Shown one piece after another: positions 17,299-27,077 of a stretch of 64,000 nt of DNA. The stretch's first letter is position 1. Each line of letters begins with the position of its first letter. Below the pieces are notes generated by a model. The model ran no database searches. It was given only the letters and a program-made list of their open reading frames with translations, and was not told where the DNA came from. Where the stretch lies: contig CAJXUY010000001.1 of assembly GCA_913060665.1 (NCBI GenBank), forward strand, positions 310,001-374,000, in the 5' to 3' direction. Source of the stretch: an uncultured Oleiphilaceae bacterium (lineage in GTDB: Bacteria; Pseudomonadota; Gammaproteobacteria; Pseudomonadales; Oleiphilaceae). A program made the translations under genes and the position numbers.

Positions 17299-19167
17299 CT
17301 AAATTTTCTCAACGGTCGCCTTAGCTTTGAGAGCCGTTTGGAATACTTGATATTCAGCATTTCCTAAACCACTACCTACAACACGCTCAATCGTCTTACG
17401 CTCTTGATCATTGATATCTGAAACACTGGGTACGTTTACAGCATCCAACCTAGCTACGTAGTAGTCACCTTCAATATCTATTCTAGATAATACCTTTTGA
17501 TCAACCTGGTCAGTATTCAGCATAGAGAAAATTAATTTGATCAACTCTGGCGACTTTTCAACATCATTCCGCTTAACATCTTTAAATGAATCCCAGACAA
17601 CATCAGCATCGCCTCCTGAGTCAAGCGCTGCAATCGCACTCTTTGCAGCTTCAGCTGCCTTAGCCGTTGCCTTTTGCGATTTAAGCTTAGCAACTATAGC
17701 ATCACGAACATCGTCTAGTGGTTTTTCTGAGGCCTGATAATGGTTAGCCACTCTGACCACGACAACGCTATCAGCACTAATTTCAATAATTTCGCTATTA
17801 TTCCGATCTTTTAAAACATCAGATGAAAACAGCGACTGCTGCACTTTAGCATTACTAAAAATGCCTTTATCAGAATGAGCCGTTACTTTTTGCTGAGCAT
17901 TAATAGTAAGCCCTAGCTCGTCTGAGGGTTCAGATAAATCAGAAGACGCATAACTAATATCGGCCAACTGCTCTGAAAGCTCCACATACAAGGTTTCAAC
18001 TTTATCAGCCTTTATGTCTGCCTCTAACGAGAATCTCATTTCCTCGAATGTCGGAACCGGCTGTACCTGAACATCTTCTAGTTTAATCAAATGATAACCA
18101 TACTCAGTGAGTATAGGTTGAGATACAGCCCCTTTCGTTAAGGCGAAAAGAGCATCATCAAACTCTGGTAGATATGCTCCTTTCGCGGCAAAGCCCAAGC
18201 TTCCGCCTTGTGAGGCTGAACCAATGTCATCGGAGTACTCTTTAGCTAATACTTCAAACGATTCGCCCGAGGCGATTTGAGCGCTAATTTTTTCTGCTTT
18301 AGCTTTCGCCTGTGCGTCACTTACCTGGTCATTTATTTCTATCAATATATGAGACGAGTTCCGCTCCTCAGCAGCCTCATACTCTTCAATTTCTTGCTCA
18401 AACAGCTTCACCAGCTCTTCTTCTGAGGCAGTAATATTGTTAAGCAGGCTGTTTTTATCAAGCTGCAAGTATTCGACATCAACGGATTCTTGTGTAGAGT
18501 AATTAGCTTTATTACTTTCATAGAAAGAAACAACTTCATCTTCCTGAACATCTACCAGGTCAATATAATCTGCTTGCTTGAACATAGCTAATGAATAGCT
18601 CCGAGTCTGCCTATCGATTTCGATAACTCGACTGAACTCGTCGTCCAATATAAATGAAGTCGATACAATCGCATTTCTCGGCTGCGAAATTATCACTTCT
18701 TTCTTAATTGACTCTTTGAATGTTTTAGTCGTCATCCCAAAATTTCTAATGGAAGCCAAAAACAAATCATTATCAAATTGTCCTTCAATTTGAAACTGGT
18801 TAATCCCAGTAATAAGACCATCTATTGATTGATCAGAAATATAAATGCCCAAATCTAAGGCATCTTGCAATAAAATCTCTTGATCAATGAGCCCCTCCAA
18901 CACAGACTGTTTAAGTAACTGGTCATCGATTAGGCTCGGGTCTGCATTCTCACCCATTTGATTTAGTATTTGACGCTTTTTGATATCGACCGCGCGTAAA
19001 AACTCAATCTCTTTAATATCATTACCATTAACGACGGCAACCTCAGGCTCACCACCAAAACCACCAACAATAGAGTCAACCCCAAATAAGGCAAACGTAA
19101 GTACTATAAGCCCTACAATCACTTTCGCGACCGTACCCTGAGCGTTATCTCTTATATCTTGAAGCAT
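17299..19167 (-). CDS. ppiD: Periplasmic chaperone / peptidyl-prolyl isomerase-like protein PpiD
   Basis: The 622-residue protein has one N-terminal membrane helix (about residues 15-35) in the signature MLQDIRDNAQGTVAKVIVGLIV. A SurA-like N-domain follows, then a parvulin domain (about 260-360) with the landmarks SSHILIEI, SQGGSLGFAAKGAYLPEFDDALF and SEYGYHLIKL-like TEYGYHLIKLED. A long helical C-terminal part ends the protein. PpiD is anchored at the SecYEG exit and helps newly exported proteins fold. The length matches the family (about 620). It is downstream of hupB, the usual lon-hupB-ppiD order. The hupB terminator separates it partly. Confidence 0.95.
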   Translation of the reverse strand: MLQDIRDNAQGTVAKVIVGLIVLTFALFGVDSIVGGFGGEPEVAVVNGNDIKEIEFLRAVDIKKRQILNQMGENADPSLIDDQLLKQSVLEGLIDQEILLQDALDLGIYISDQSIDGLITGINQFQIEGQFDNDLFLASIRNFGMTTKTFKESIKKEVIISQPRNAIVSTSFILDDEFSRVIEIDRQTRSYSLAMFKQADYIDLVDVQEDEVVSFYESNKANYSTQESVDVEYLQLDKNSLLNNITASEEELVKLFEQEIEEYEAAEERNSSHILIEINDQVSDAQAKAKAEKISAQIASGESFEVLAKEYSDDIGSASQGGSLGFAAKGAYLPEFDDALFALTKGAVSQPILTEYGYHLIKLEDVQVQPVPTFEEMRFSLEADIKADKVETLYVELSEQLADISYASSDLSEPSDELGLTINAQQKVTAHSDKGIFSNAKVQQSLFSSDVLKDRNNSEIIEISADSVVVVRVANHYQASEKPLDDVRDAIVAKLKSQKATAKAAEAAKSAIAALDSGGDADVVWDSFKDVKRNDVEKSPELIKLIFSMLNTDQVDQKVLSRIDIEGDYYVARLDAVNVPSVSDINDQERKTIERVVGSGLGNAEYQVFQTALKAKATVEKI

Positions 19168-19240
19168 GGCTCCCCCGACAGCTGTTGTTATTTATCGAAC
19201 TGACATTGATCGACTTAATATTTCTTTGTAGTTTCAAATT

Positions 19241-19272
19241 AAAAAGGCGCACTCCAAAGAATGCGCCTTTTT
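19241..19272. terminator. Terminator downstream of hupB
   Basis: AAAAAGGCGCA (19241-19251) and TGCGCCTTTTT (19262-19272) form a perfect 11-bp stem with a 10-nt loop. On the minus strand it follows the hupB stop by about 20 nt and ends in T-residues. Confidence 0.9.
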
Positions 19273-19293
19273 ATTAGTGACTTAAAGATTTGC

Positions 19294-19566
19294 TTAGTTT
19301 ACAGCATCCTTTAACGCCTTACCTGCTTTAAAGCTAGGTACTTTTGCTGCCTTAATTTGAATTTCGGCACCGGTCTGAGGATTACGGCCAGTACGTGCAG
19401 CTCTATCCTTTACAGAAAAAGTTCCGAAACCGATAAGAGTAACCTGATCTCCACCCTTAAGAGCAGTAGTAACAGAATCAGTCATTGCATCTAATGCACG
19501 ACCTGCTGCTGCTTTAGAAATATCTGCTGATGCTGCAATTGCGTCAATTAGTTCAGACTTGTTCAC
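19294..19566 (-). CDS. hupB: DNA-binding protein HU-beta
   Basis: This 90-residue histone-like protein matches [30 protein letters not shown], the GFGTF core, and the DNA-binding arm [17 protein letters not shown]. It ends [10 protein letters not shown] dimers bend and compact DNA and coat the nucleoid. The gene lies between lon and ppiD, the conserved gammaproteobacterial order. It has its own strong promoter about 210 bp upstream and a good terminator, giving a short monocistronic transcript, as expected for an abundant protein. Confidence 0.97.
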   Translation of the reverse strand: MNKSELIDAIAASADISKAAAGRALDAMTDSVTTALKGGDQVTLIGFGTFSVKDRAARTGRNPQTGAEIQIKAAKVPSFKAGKALKDAVN

Positions 19567-19773
19567 ACTTAACCCCTTTTTTTTATATCTTAATTAACAG
19601 AAAAATCGAATTAAAAATCGTACACCTCCGCGCAGTAATTAGTACCACAGGAGCATAGTCTTATACGCGTTTATTTCAGTTTTCGGTTTCTACTATTTCT
19701 ATTTGAATTTTTTATAGAAATTTTTTTGAATGAGCCCCCGAGGCCTTATTTTGGCTGCTTAACGGCGTTTTAT

Positions 19774-19803
19774 TTTATACCAACTAGTAGAAAGGCATGT
19801 CAA
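19774..19803 (-). promoter_or_regulatory. Sigma-70 promoter for hupB
   Basis: On the minus strand a perfect -35 TTGACA (19803-19798) is followed after 18 bp by TATAAA (19779-19774); a 17-bp spacing to GTATAA is equally possible. The hupB ATG is at 19566, leaving a leader of about 200 nt. The promoter overlaps the end of lon by proximity only; the lon stop is at 19817. Confidence 0.8.
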
Positions 19804-19816
19804 GCAGCCAGCGCAT

Positions 19817-22243
19817 CTAATGTGTATTTATTCGCTCCTTTCCGTCCAATTCGTCATCTGAACCGCTATCTTTCGTCTTTCGGGCACTTTTTTCATTTTT
19901 GATAGGTTCTGGTTGATAGGCCAACGCGACATCCAAAACTTCATCAATCCACTTAACCGGGATCACATTTAGAGACTCTTTTATATTGTCTGGAATCTCT
20001 TTTAGGTCTTTTTTATTCTCATCTGGAATAACGATTGTTTTGATCCCTCCTCGATGAGCCGCTAATAACTTTTCTTTCAAGCCACCAATCGCTAAAACTT
20101 GACCGCGGAGGGTTATTTCTCCGGTCATCGCCACTTCAGATCTAACAGGTATTCCTGTAAGCGAGGATACTAACGCTGTACACATTGCTATACCTGCACT
20201 AGGCCCATCTTTAGGGGTCGCACCCTCAGGTACATGAATATGGATATCATTTTTCTCATGGAACTCTTCTTCGATACCTAAAGCCATGGCTCGGCTTCTG
20301 ACTACCGTCAATGCAGCCTGTATTGATTCCTGCATCACATCACCCAAAGACCCAGTCTTGATCGTTTTACCCTTCCCTTTTACAGAGGTACATTCGATCG
20401 TGAGTAGCTCTCCTCCTACCTGAGTCCATGCTAGACCCGTTACTTGACCTACACTATCTTCTTCATCTGCAACGCCATAACTAAACTTACGGACGCCTGA
20501 GTACTGCTCCAAGTTCTCGTCCGTGATCGCAATTAAATCATTACTGTGTCGAATTGTGTTTTCTTTGACTACCTTCCTACACACTTTTGCAATCTCTCGC
20601 TCGAGCCCACGAACACCAGCTTCCCGCGTATAATAACGAATGATCTCTTTTACCGCCTGTTCGCTAATCGATATTTCTTTACTTTTAAGACCATTATTTT
20701 CTTGCTGTTTTGGTATTAAGTAACGCTGCGCAATATTGACTTTCTCGTCTTCCGTATACCCTGGAATACGAATTATCTCCATACGATCCAGCAACGCAGT
20801 AGGGATATTCATCGAGTTAGATGTACAAACAAACATCACGTCTGAAAGATCATAATCAACCTCAAGGTAATGGTCGTTAAACGTATGATTTTGTTCTGGA
20901 TCCAATACTTCAAGCAACGCAGACGCTGGATCACCACGCTGATCCATTCCCATTTTATCAATCTCATCTAAAAGGAATAATGGATTTTTAACGCCTGCTT
21001 TAGAAATTTTCTGTACTAGCTTGCCCGGCATAGAGCCAATATAGGTTCTACGATGCCCTCTAATCTCAGCTTCGTCCCTAACGCCACCAAGTGCCATCCG
21101 AGTGTATTTACGATTTGTCGCCTTAGCGATAGACTGTCCTAGCGACGTTTTTCCCACTCCGGGAGGCCCTACGAGACATAGAACAGGGCCTTTAAGTTTC
21201 TTAACACGCCCCTGCACAGCTAGATACTCTAAAATACGGTCTTTTACCTCTTCTAACCCGTAGTGATCTGCATCCAATATCTCTCTTGCTTTATCAATAT
21301 CGTGGCGGACTTTACTTCTTTTTTTCCACGGTAAACCGATAAGCCAATCAACATAACCTCTCACAACAGTCGCTTCTGCGGACATTGGAGACATCATTTT
21401 TAATTTGTTTAGTTCTGCCTCAGCCTTTTCTTTTGCCTCAGTAGTCATTCCTGAGGTCGCAATTTTCTGCTCTATATCGTCGAATTCGTTACCTGTCTCG
21501 CCGAGAGAGCCCATCTCTTTCTGAATAGCTTTCATTTGCTCATTCAGGTAATACTCTCGCTGACTTTTTTCCATCTGCTTTTTAACGCGGCCACGAATTC
21601 TCTTCTCAACCTTGATCAGATCGAGCTCTCCCTCAATTCTTGCCAATAAAAGCTCTACACGATCAGTAATACTCAGCTCTTCCAACAACTCCTGCTTTTC
21701 AGGGATTTTCAACTCTAAATGAGCCGAAATAGTATCCACCAACCTACCAGGATCACTAATACTTGAAAGCGACGAACTTATTTCAGTTGGAATTTTTTTG
21801 CTGAGCTTGCCATATTGCTCAAATTGCCCAGATAAAGTCCTCAGTAATGCGCTCGAATCCTCATCTGATAGCTCTGTTTCTTCTAGTTCAGATATATCGG
21901 CGGTATAAAAGCCATCTTCAACAATAGAGTTTATTTGAGCACGAGCCCCCCCTTCGACCAGAACCTTTACAGTCCCATCTGGAAGTTTGAGCATTTGTAA
22001 GATAGTAGAAACCGTACCGATATTAAAGACATCATTTTGCCCAGGATCATCTTCACCTGCATCTTTTTGGGCGACTAACAAAATTTGCTTATCCCCCTCC
22101 ATTGCAAACTCTAACGCCTCAATCGATTTTTCACGACCTACGAATAGCGGTATCACCATATGAGGAAAAACAACCACATCTCGAAGTGGCAAAACGGGTA
22201 GCTCGCGGGATGTTAGAGTCTCTGGATTATCAATATCTGTCAT
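19817..22243 (-). CDS. lon: ATP-dependent protease Lon
   Basis: This 808-residue AAA+ serine protease degrades misfolded and regulatory proteins in the cytosol. The N-terminal substrate domain starts LPVLPLRDVVVFPHMVIPL. The Walker A motif is GPPGVGKTSLG (about 363-373) and Walker B is LFLLDEIDK. The protease dyad is Ser682 in KDGPSAGIAM and Lys725 in GGLKEKLLAAHRGG. The length is normal (E. coli 784), with a charged C-terminal tail. It follows clpX on the same strand with a terminator between, and has a sigma-32-like promoter just upstream. hupB follows with its own promoter. Confidence 0.98.
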   Translation of the reverse strand: MTDIDNPETLTSRELPVLPLRDVVVFPHMVIPLFVGREKSIEALEFAMEGDKQILLVAQKDAGEDDPGQNDVFNIGTVSTILQMLKLPDGTVKVLVEGGARAQINSIVEDGFYTADISELEETELSDEDSSALLRTLSGQFEQYGKLSKKIPTEISSSLSSISDPGRLVDTISAHLELKIPEKQELLEELSITDRVELLLARIEGELDLIKVEKRIRGRVKKQMEKSQREYYLNEQMKAIQKEMGSLGETGNEFDDIEQKIATSGMTTEAKEKAEAELNKLKMMSPMSAEATVVRGYVDWLIGLPWKKRSKVRHDIDKAREILDADHYGLEEVKDRILEYLAVQGRVKKLKGPVLCLVGPPGVGKTSLGQSIAKATNRKYTRMALGGVRDEAEIRGHRRTYIGSMPGKLVQKISKAGVKNPLFLLDEIDKMGMDQRGDPASALLEVLDPEQNHTFNDHYLEVDYDLSDVMFVCTSNSMNIPTALLDRMEIIRIPGYTEDEKVNIAQRYLIPKQQENNGLKSKEISISEQAVKEIIRYYTREAGVRGLEREIAKVCRKVVKENTIRHSNDLIAITDENLEQYSGVRKFSYGVADEEDSVGQVTGLAWTQVGGELLTIECTSVKGKGKTIKTGSLGDVMQESIQAALTVVRSRAMALGIEEEFHEKNDIHIHVPEGATPKDGPSAGIAMCTALVSSLTGIPVRSEVAMTGEITLRGQVLAIGGLKEKLLAAHRGGIKTIVIPDENKKDLKEIPDNIKESLNVIPVKWIDEVLDVALAYQPEPIKNEKSARKTKDSGSDDELDGKERINTH

Positions 22244-22294
22244 AGATGTCCCCTGGACGACTTATTATTTGGCAAATTCCATACATTAAAACGT

Positions 22295-22322
22295 AGATGG
22301 GGGCAAAGATGGAGATTACAAC
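22295..22322 (-). promoter_or_regulatory. Heat-shock (sigma-32) type promoter of lon
   Basis: On the minus strand GTTGTAA (22322-22316) and CCCCATCT (22302-22295) are 13 bp apart. The second element matches the RpoH -10 consensus CCCCATNT exactly, and the first matches five of seven positions of CTTGAAA. The lon ATG lies at 22243, about 45 nt below the predicted start. lon is a classical RpoH target. Confidence 0.75.
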
Positions 22323-22399
22323 TATAAAAATTATAAGATAACTGAGTTTAACTATAGACGGACAACCCACTCAGTACAGATTAATAGTTTAACAAGCAT

Positions 22400-22425
22400 A
22401 AAAAAAGGGCCACAAGGCCCTTTTT
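22400..22425. terminator. Terminator after clpX
   Basis: AAAAAGGGCC and GGCCCTTTTT flank the 4-nt loop ACAA. It starts about 20 bp after the clpX stop on the minus strand and ends in a T-run. The symmetric A/T runs allow use in either direction. Confidence 0.9.
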
Positions 22426-22444
22426 AAAATGACATTAAGAAAAA

Positions 22445-23728
22445 TTAATCATCAGGCACAGCTTTAGGCTGCTCTGTATTTTCATAAATCTTAATTGGGT
22501 CAGAGTCACCTTTTATAACACTTTCATCGATCACAACCTTAGAAACGCCAACCTCTGAAGGGATATGATACATGGTATCAAGCAGGACATTTTCAAGGAT
22601 AGATCTCAACCCACGAGCACCTGTCTTACGATCCATTGCCTTCTTAGCAACGGCCCGTAAAGCGTCTTCTCTGAAGTCAACCTCAACCCCTTCCATTTCG
22701 AATAGCTTATGATACTGCTTTGTAAGAGAGTTTTTAGGCTCTGTCAAAATTTCTATCAGCGCCTCTTCATCGAGCTCAGTCAAAGTCGCGACAACCGGAA
22801 GGCGCCCAACAAACTCTGGGATAAGTCCATAACGTACAAGGTCTTCAGTTTCGACATCTTTGAGCATATCACCAACGCTCTTAACATTGTCTTTACCTTT
22901 AACTACAGCAGAGAAACCAATACTACTCTTTTCAGAACGATCACTAATAACCTTATCTAATCCGGCAAATGCACCACCACAAATAAATAAGATATTAGAT
23001 GTATCGACCTGCAGGAACTCTTGCTGAGGATGCTTTCGCCCCCCTTGAGGTGGAACTGAAGCTACGGTACCTTCAATCAATTTCAACAGCGCTTGTTGAA
23101 CACCCTCACCTGAGACATCTCTGGTGATGGATGGGTTGTCAGATTTACGAGATATTTTATCGATTTCATCAATATAAACGATACCACGCTGTGCTTTTTC
23201 AACGTCGTAGTCACATTTTTGCAATAACTTCTGAATAATATTCTCTACATCTTCACCTACATAACCTGCTTCAGTAAGCGTAGTTGCGTCAGCAATGGTG
23301 AACGGGACGTTCAATAAGCGAGCTAGCGTTTCAGCTAACAAGGTCTTACCACTCCCCGTAGGCCCTATTAGCAAAATATTGCTCTTGCCGAGTTCAATAT
23401 CAGATTTTTTATCGTCAAATCTTAGGCGCTTATAATGATTATAAACAGCAACCGCTAACACAACCTTAGCGCGGTCTTGCCCAATCACATAATCATCAAG
23501 TGTCGTTTTGATTTCCTGCGGAGCCGGGAGACGATCACTACTCTCTTCTGTATTACTCTCTTGGATCTCTTCGCGAATAATATCATTACAAAGATCCACG
23601 CACTCATCACATATAAAAACAGAAGGTCCAGCGATTAGCTTCCTGACCTCATGCTGGCTTTTTCCGCAAAAAGAACAGTAAAGCAATTTACCGTTATCTT
23701 CGCCTTTACCGTTTTTATCGTCAGCCAT
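22445..23728 (-). CDS. clpX: ClpXP protease ATPase subunit ClpX
   Basis: This 427-residue AAA+ unfoldase recognises substrates (for example ssrA-tagged proteins) and feeds them to ClpP. The N-terminal zinc-binding domain has C18, C21, C40 and C43 in CSFCGKS and CDECVDLC. The Walker A motif is [11 protein letters not shown] (about 119-129). The pore loop YVGEDV follows, then Walker B VYIDEIDK. The IGFSAVV segment corresponds to the ClpP-contacting IGF loop. The length matches the family (E. coli 424). It is downstream of clpP on the same strand with a 193-bp gap, so both shared and independent transcription are possible. Confidence 0.98.
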   Translation of the reverse strand: MADDKNGKGEDNGKLLYCSFCGKSQHEVRKLIAGPSVFICDECVDLCNDIIREEIQESNTEESSDRLPAPQEIKTTLDDYVIGQDRAKVVLAVAVYNHYKRLRFDDKKSDIELGKSNILLIGPTGSGKTLLAETLARLLNVPFTIADATTLTEAGYVGEDVENIIQKLLQKCDYDVEKAQRGIVYIDEIDKISRKSDNPSITRDVSGEGVQQALLKLIEGTVASVPPQGGRKHPQQEFLQVDTSNILFICGGAFAGLDKVISDRSEKSSIGFSAVVKGKDNVKSVGDMLKDVETEDLVRYGLIPEFVGRLPVVATLTELDEEALIEILTEPKNSLTKQYHKLFEMEGVEVDFREDALRAVAKKAMDRKTGARGLRSILENVLLDTMYHIPSEVGVSKVVIDESVIKGDSDPIKIYENTEQPKAVPDD

Positions 23729-23921
23729 TCGACCTCCTCTAAATTCTTATTGCCTTAGGTTAATGTCACTAAAATAAGCAGTGTAAATAGTAACACAATA
23801 AGACAAAGCCATTATTCTTGGATTGCTATCAGAAACATTGTAACGCTGAAAGCAGTTTACTCAAACTAAGGGCCTACTCAATTCAACAGATAATAGGCCA
23901 TATTTACTAGTATTGGTTACA

Positions 23922-24554
23922 CTATGCCCTTTTTTCAAGTACTGAATCTATTAAACCGTACTCAACAGCGGCACCCCCATCCATAAAATTATCACGATCA
24001 GTATCTTTAGCAATAGTCTCCATATCTTGGCCAGTATGCCCCGCCAAGACCCGGTTCAACTTTTCACGGATAGTTAGTATTTCTTTCGTATGAATTTCAA
24101 TATCAGTTGCCTGCCCCTGATATCCACCTAAAGGCTGATGAATCATCATTCTTGAATGAGGAAGGCAGTAACGCTTACCTTTAGCGCCACCTGTCAGTAA
24201 AAGCGCTCCCATACTGGCCGCTTGACCGATACACATAGTCGAAACATCAGGCTTAATAAACTGCATAGTATCGTATATAGACATACCTGCCGTCACAGAA
24301 CCACCAGGTGAATTGATATACAAGTGAATGTCTTTATCAGGATTTTCTGATTCAAGGAACAATAATTGAGCAACCACCAAATTTGCCATATGGTCTTCTA
24401 CCTGACCAACGAGAAAAATAACCCGCTCTTTAAGTAGACGGGAATAGATATCGAAAGAACGCTCCCCTCTCGCAGTTTGCTCAATAACCATTGGCACTAA
24501 ACCACTGCTTGTTACAATACTTGAACCTTCTCCGATAACCTTCTGATTACTCAT
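23922..24554 (-). CDS. clpP: ATP-dependent Clp protease proteolytic subunit ClpP
   Basis: The 210-residue serine protease subunit assembles into a tetradecamer with ClpX/ClpA. The catalytic triad is Ser114 in [11 protein letters not shown], His139 in [11 protein letters not shown], and Asp188 in the DTDRD segment. The length and spacing agree with E. coli ClpP including its propeptide. I chose the ATG at 24554 ([10 protein letters not shown]) because GGGGGA lies upstream and the family N-terminus starts here; a longer reading to 24635 would run through the tig-clpP terminator. It lies between tig and clpX, as in most gammaproteobacteria. Confidence 0.97.
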   Translation of the reverse strand: MSNQKVIGEGSSIVTSSGLVPMVIEQTARGERSFDIYSRLLKERVIFLVGQVEDHMANLVVAQLLFLESENPDKDIHLYINSPGGSVTAGMSIYDTMQFIKPDVSTMCIGQAASMGALLLTGGAKGKRYCLPHSRMMIHQPLGGYQGQATDIEIHTKEILTIREKLNRVLAGHTGQDMETIAKDTDRDNFMDGGAAVEYGLIDSVLEKRA

Positions 24555-24616
24555 ATTTTTATAATTCCCCCAAAAAAACATCAAAAACGAGATAGAAAAC
24601 ACTGGTCTTAAAATAC

Positions 24617-24645
24617 AAAACAGCCGGATATGCACCGGCTGTTTT
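24617..24645. terminator. Terminator or attenuator between tig and clpP
   Basis: AAAACAGCCGG (24617-24627) and CCGGCTGTTTT (24635-24645) form a perfect 11-bp stem with a 7-nt loop. It lies 58 bp after the tig stop and 63 bp before the clpP start on the minus strand, so it ends or reduces tig read-through. Confidence 0.85.
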
Positions 24646-24702
24646 AATATTAGCTAAATTCTAAAAATATTCAGCATTTTCTTCGATTGTTTTAGATAAC
24701 AA

Positions 24703-26013
24703 TTAAGCACCCGCTTGTGCAGCAGGCTTAACTGCATCTTCGTAGCTTACTTTCTTATCTACCACTTTCGCTTTTTCCAATACAAGCTCTACAACTTGAT
24801 CTTCCAACACTACAGACTGAACCTGAGACATTTGCTCTTGATTTCCATTGTAGTATTCGATTACCTGAGCAGGATCCTGATAAGTGCTTGCTATCTGCGC
24901 GATCTTATCATTAACTTTCTCTGCATCAACCGTTAACTCATTAGCCTTAACAATTGCAGAGAATACCAATCCGGTTCTAACACGCTTGTCAGCCTGATCC
25001 TTAAAAAGCTCTGCAGGTAAATCAGCAGCCTTCATTTGGCCGCCGCCAAATTGACGCACTGCATCTTCACGCATACGATCTATCTCTTGATCTATCATCG
25101 CACCAGGAACATCAAACTCATTAATCTCTACTAATTGATCAACAATTTGTTGCTTAGCCTTATTATTGACAGCCTGAGCAAGCTCACGTTCCATATTCTT
25201 TAAAATTTCAGCCGTAAATTTCTCTTCATCGGCATCTTCGATACCATATTTAGAGAAAAACTCTTGATTCATTTCTGGCAGAACCTGCTCTTCATTCCCT
25301 TTCACAGTAACTACAAACTGTGCTGCTTTACCCGCAAGCTCTTTGTTCTGGTAATCCTCAGGGAAAGTAACGTCTAGTGTAAGCTCATCTTCAGGCTTTG
25401 CTCCGATCAACCCATCTTCAAACCCCGGAATCATCTGACCAGACCCTAGTGTTATCTTTGAATCTACAGCGCTTCCGCCCTCAAACTCTTCACCATCTAC
25501 CGTTCCCGTAAAATCGATAGTCAACACGTCTTTCTTCTTAGCCTTACGCTTAACAGACTTAGGCGTTGCATGTTGGCGACGTAAAACATCAATCATGTTC
25601 TTTATATCAGTCTTTTTAATCTCTGCCTTCTCACGCTCGATAGAAATCCCTGACATATCAGCTGGCTCAAACTCTGGGTATATATCAAAAACAGCTACAA
25701 ATTCCAGATCCTTACCATCATCTACTGATTTAGTCTCAAATTTTGGATAACCAGCAGGATTAATTTTTTCTTCTGCCAACGCCTCAACATAAGCGTTGCG
25801 CATTACTTCGCCAAGTACTTCTTGACGAACGCCCTGACCATAGCGCTTCTTAACAACACCAAAAGGCACTTTACCTGGACGAAAACCATTTATTTTAACA
25901 GTCTTAGCAGTTTGCTGTAGACGTTTTTGTACTTCGCTTTCTACCTGCTCCGCAGGAACACCGATAGTCATGCGACGTTCGATTGAAGAGGTCGTTTCAA
26001 CTGAAACTTGCAT
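24703..26013 (-). CDS. tig: Trigger factor, ribosome-associated chaperone
   Basis: This 436-residue chaperone binds ribosomal protein L23 at the exit tunnel and holds nascent chains. The ribosome-binding signature is GFRPGKVPFGVVKKRYG (about residues 43-59). The central FKBP-type PPIase domain (about 155-245) includes VLTIDFTGTVDGEEFEGGSA and GQMIPGFEDGLIG. The C-terminal helical arms form the rest. The length is typical (E. coli 432). It is the first gene of the tig-clpP-clpX block. The start has AGGATTTTCC upstream. Confidence 0.97.
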   Translation of the reverse strand: MQVSVETTSSIERRMTIGVPAEQVESEVQKRLQQTAKTVKINGFRPGKVPFGVVKKRYGQGVRQEVLGEVMRNAYVEALAEEKINPAGYPKFETKSVDDGKDLEFVAVFDIYPEFEPADMSGISIEREKAEIKKTDIKNMIDVLRRQHATPKSVKRKAKKKDVLTIDFTGTVDGEEFEGGSAVDSKITLGSGQMIPGFEDGLIGAKPEDELTLDVTFPEDYQNKELAGKAAQFVVTVKGNEEQVLPEMNQEFFSKYGIEDADEEKFTAEILKNMERELAQAVNNKAKQQIVDQLVEINEFDVPGAMIDQEIDRMREDAVRQFGGGQMKAADLPAELFKDQADKRVRTGLVFSAIVKANELTVDAEKVNDKIAQIASTYQDPAQVIEYYNGNQEQMSQVQSVVLEDQVVELVLEKAKVVDKKVSYEDAVKPAAQAGA

Positions 26014-26363
26014 GGAAAATCCTCGAATCTAATTTTTAGTTATTGCTTAAAAGGTAAAGCATAGCCTCACCCCCTCAGGGAAATGAGATCACCAGCAAAC
26101 ACTCAACTGCCAATTAATCAAACTATCGACAGAAATCCGACATAACGGAATTGTACTGACTGCGATTTCGCTAAACCACGTATGATAAAACAGGCGATTA
26201 TATTTTAATTTACCACCTAGACACAACCTAAAAGGCGCACAAATACGCACTATAGAATAGATTAATCTTAAGCTTTTAAATATGATAATTTAATCAATGA
26301 TATTTATGATAGGTGAGCTGAACGCTCTGATACAACTTAGGAGTGGGGTTACCACGATAAACG
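26014..26363. other. Gene-free stretch between tig and the tRNA-Leu gene
   Basis: These 350 bp contain no supported gene. They hold the likely tig promoter (26197-26226) and a leader of about 180 nt. Next to the tRNA they hold a hairpin ACCACG (26351-26356) with CGTGGT (26362-26367). The right arm of this hairpin is the complement of the tRNA-Leu discriminator and CCA end plus two following bases. Confidence 0.6.
26197..26226 (-). promoter_or_regulatory. Candidate tig promoter
   Basis: On the minus strand TTGTGT (26226-26221) precedes a perfect TATAAT (26202-26197) by 18 bp. The -35 element is weak. The tig ATG is at 26013, giving a leader of about 180 nt. Confidence 0.5.
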
Positions 26364-26449
<86 letters not shown>

Positions 26450-26498
26450 TTTTTTAAACCTTATACCAACTTACAAGCACCATAAAGATACTTCAAAT

Positions 26499-26574
26499 TG
26501 GGGTGGGCGACGGGGATTGAACCCGCGACCGCAGGAATCACAATCCTGAGCTCTACCAACTGAGCTACGCCCAC
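26499..26574 (-). tRNA. tRNA-His (anticodon GTG)
   Basis: The acceptor stem GTGGGCG pairs with CGCCCAC, with discriminator C73 and an encoded CCA. An extra G just before the 5' end (position 26575) fits the special G-1 of tRNA-His. The anticodon arm CAGGA-TTGTGAT-TCCTG gives GTG. The T-loop GTTCAATCC is standard. Confidence 0.96.
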
Positions 26575-26619
26575 CAATACTATCACTTGCATTAGACCAT
26601 ATTATCGCCGCCATTTTAA

Positions 26620-26696
<77 letters not shown>

Positions 26697-26759
26697 ATAG
26701 ACCCTGATCCAAGAAAGACACTTAAAACACCTAATCAACGCATAATACACTAATTAAGT

Positions 26760-26836
26760 TGGTCGGGGTAGAGAGATTCGAACTCCCGACATCCTGCTCC
26801 CAAAGCAGGCGCGCTACCAGACTGCGCTATACCCCG
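26760..26836 (-). tRNA. tRNA-Pro (anticodon TGG)
   Basis: The acceptor stem CGGGGTA pairs with TACCCCG, with discriminator A and an encoded CCA. The anticodon arm CCTGC-TTTGGGA-GCAGG gives TGG. It is the promoter-proximal gene, about 28 nt after the predicted transcription start. Confidence 0.95.
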
Positions 26837-26870
26837 TCTCATTCATCTGTGTCTCAACAAGATGGCGCGA

Positions 26871-26899
26871 ATAATACAGCCGGTTTTTACATCCGTCAA
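26871..26899 (-). promoter_or_regulatory. Promoter of the tRNA operon with GC-rich discriminator
   Basis: On the minus strand TTGACG (26899-26894) and TATTAT (26876-26871) are exactly 17 bp apart. The bases just after the -10 are TCGCGCC, a GC-rich discriminator typical of stable-RNA promoters under stringent (ppGpp) control. The first tRNA begins at 26836. Confidence 0.85.
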
Positions 26900-27077
26900 C
26901 CACTGTCTGAATATTTATTTATACAAACTTGTACCTTATCAATAGCCCACACCCAGATTCTGATTCTTTTATGTATAACGATTAATCAACTCTTTTTATT
27001 AAGCCAGCAGCATGAGAAAATAAATTATCAATCTATCATACGTTTCCAACCACTACTAAACAGGCGAAAACACTCAC

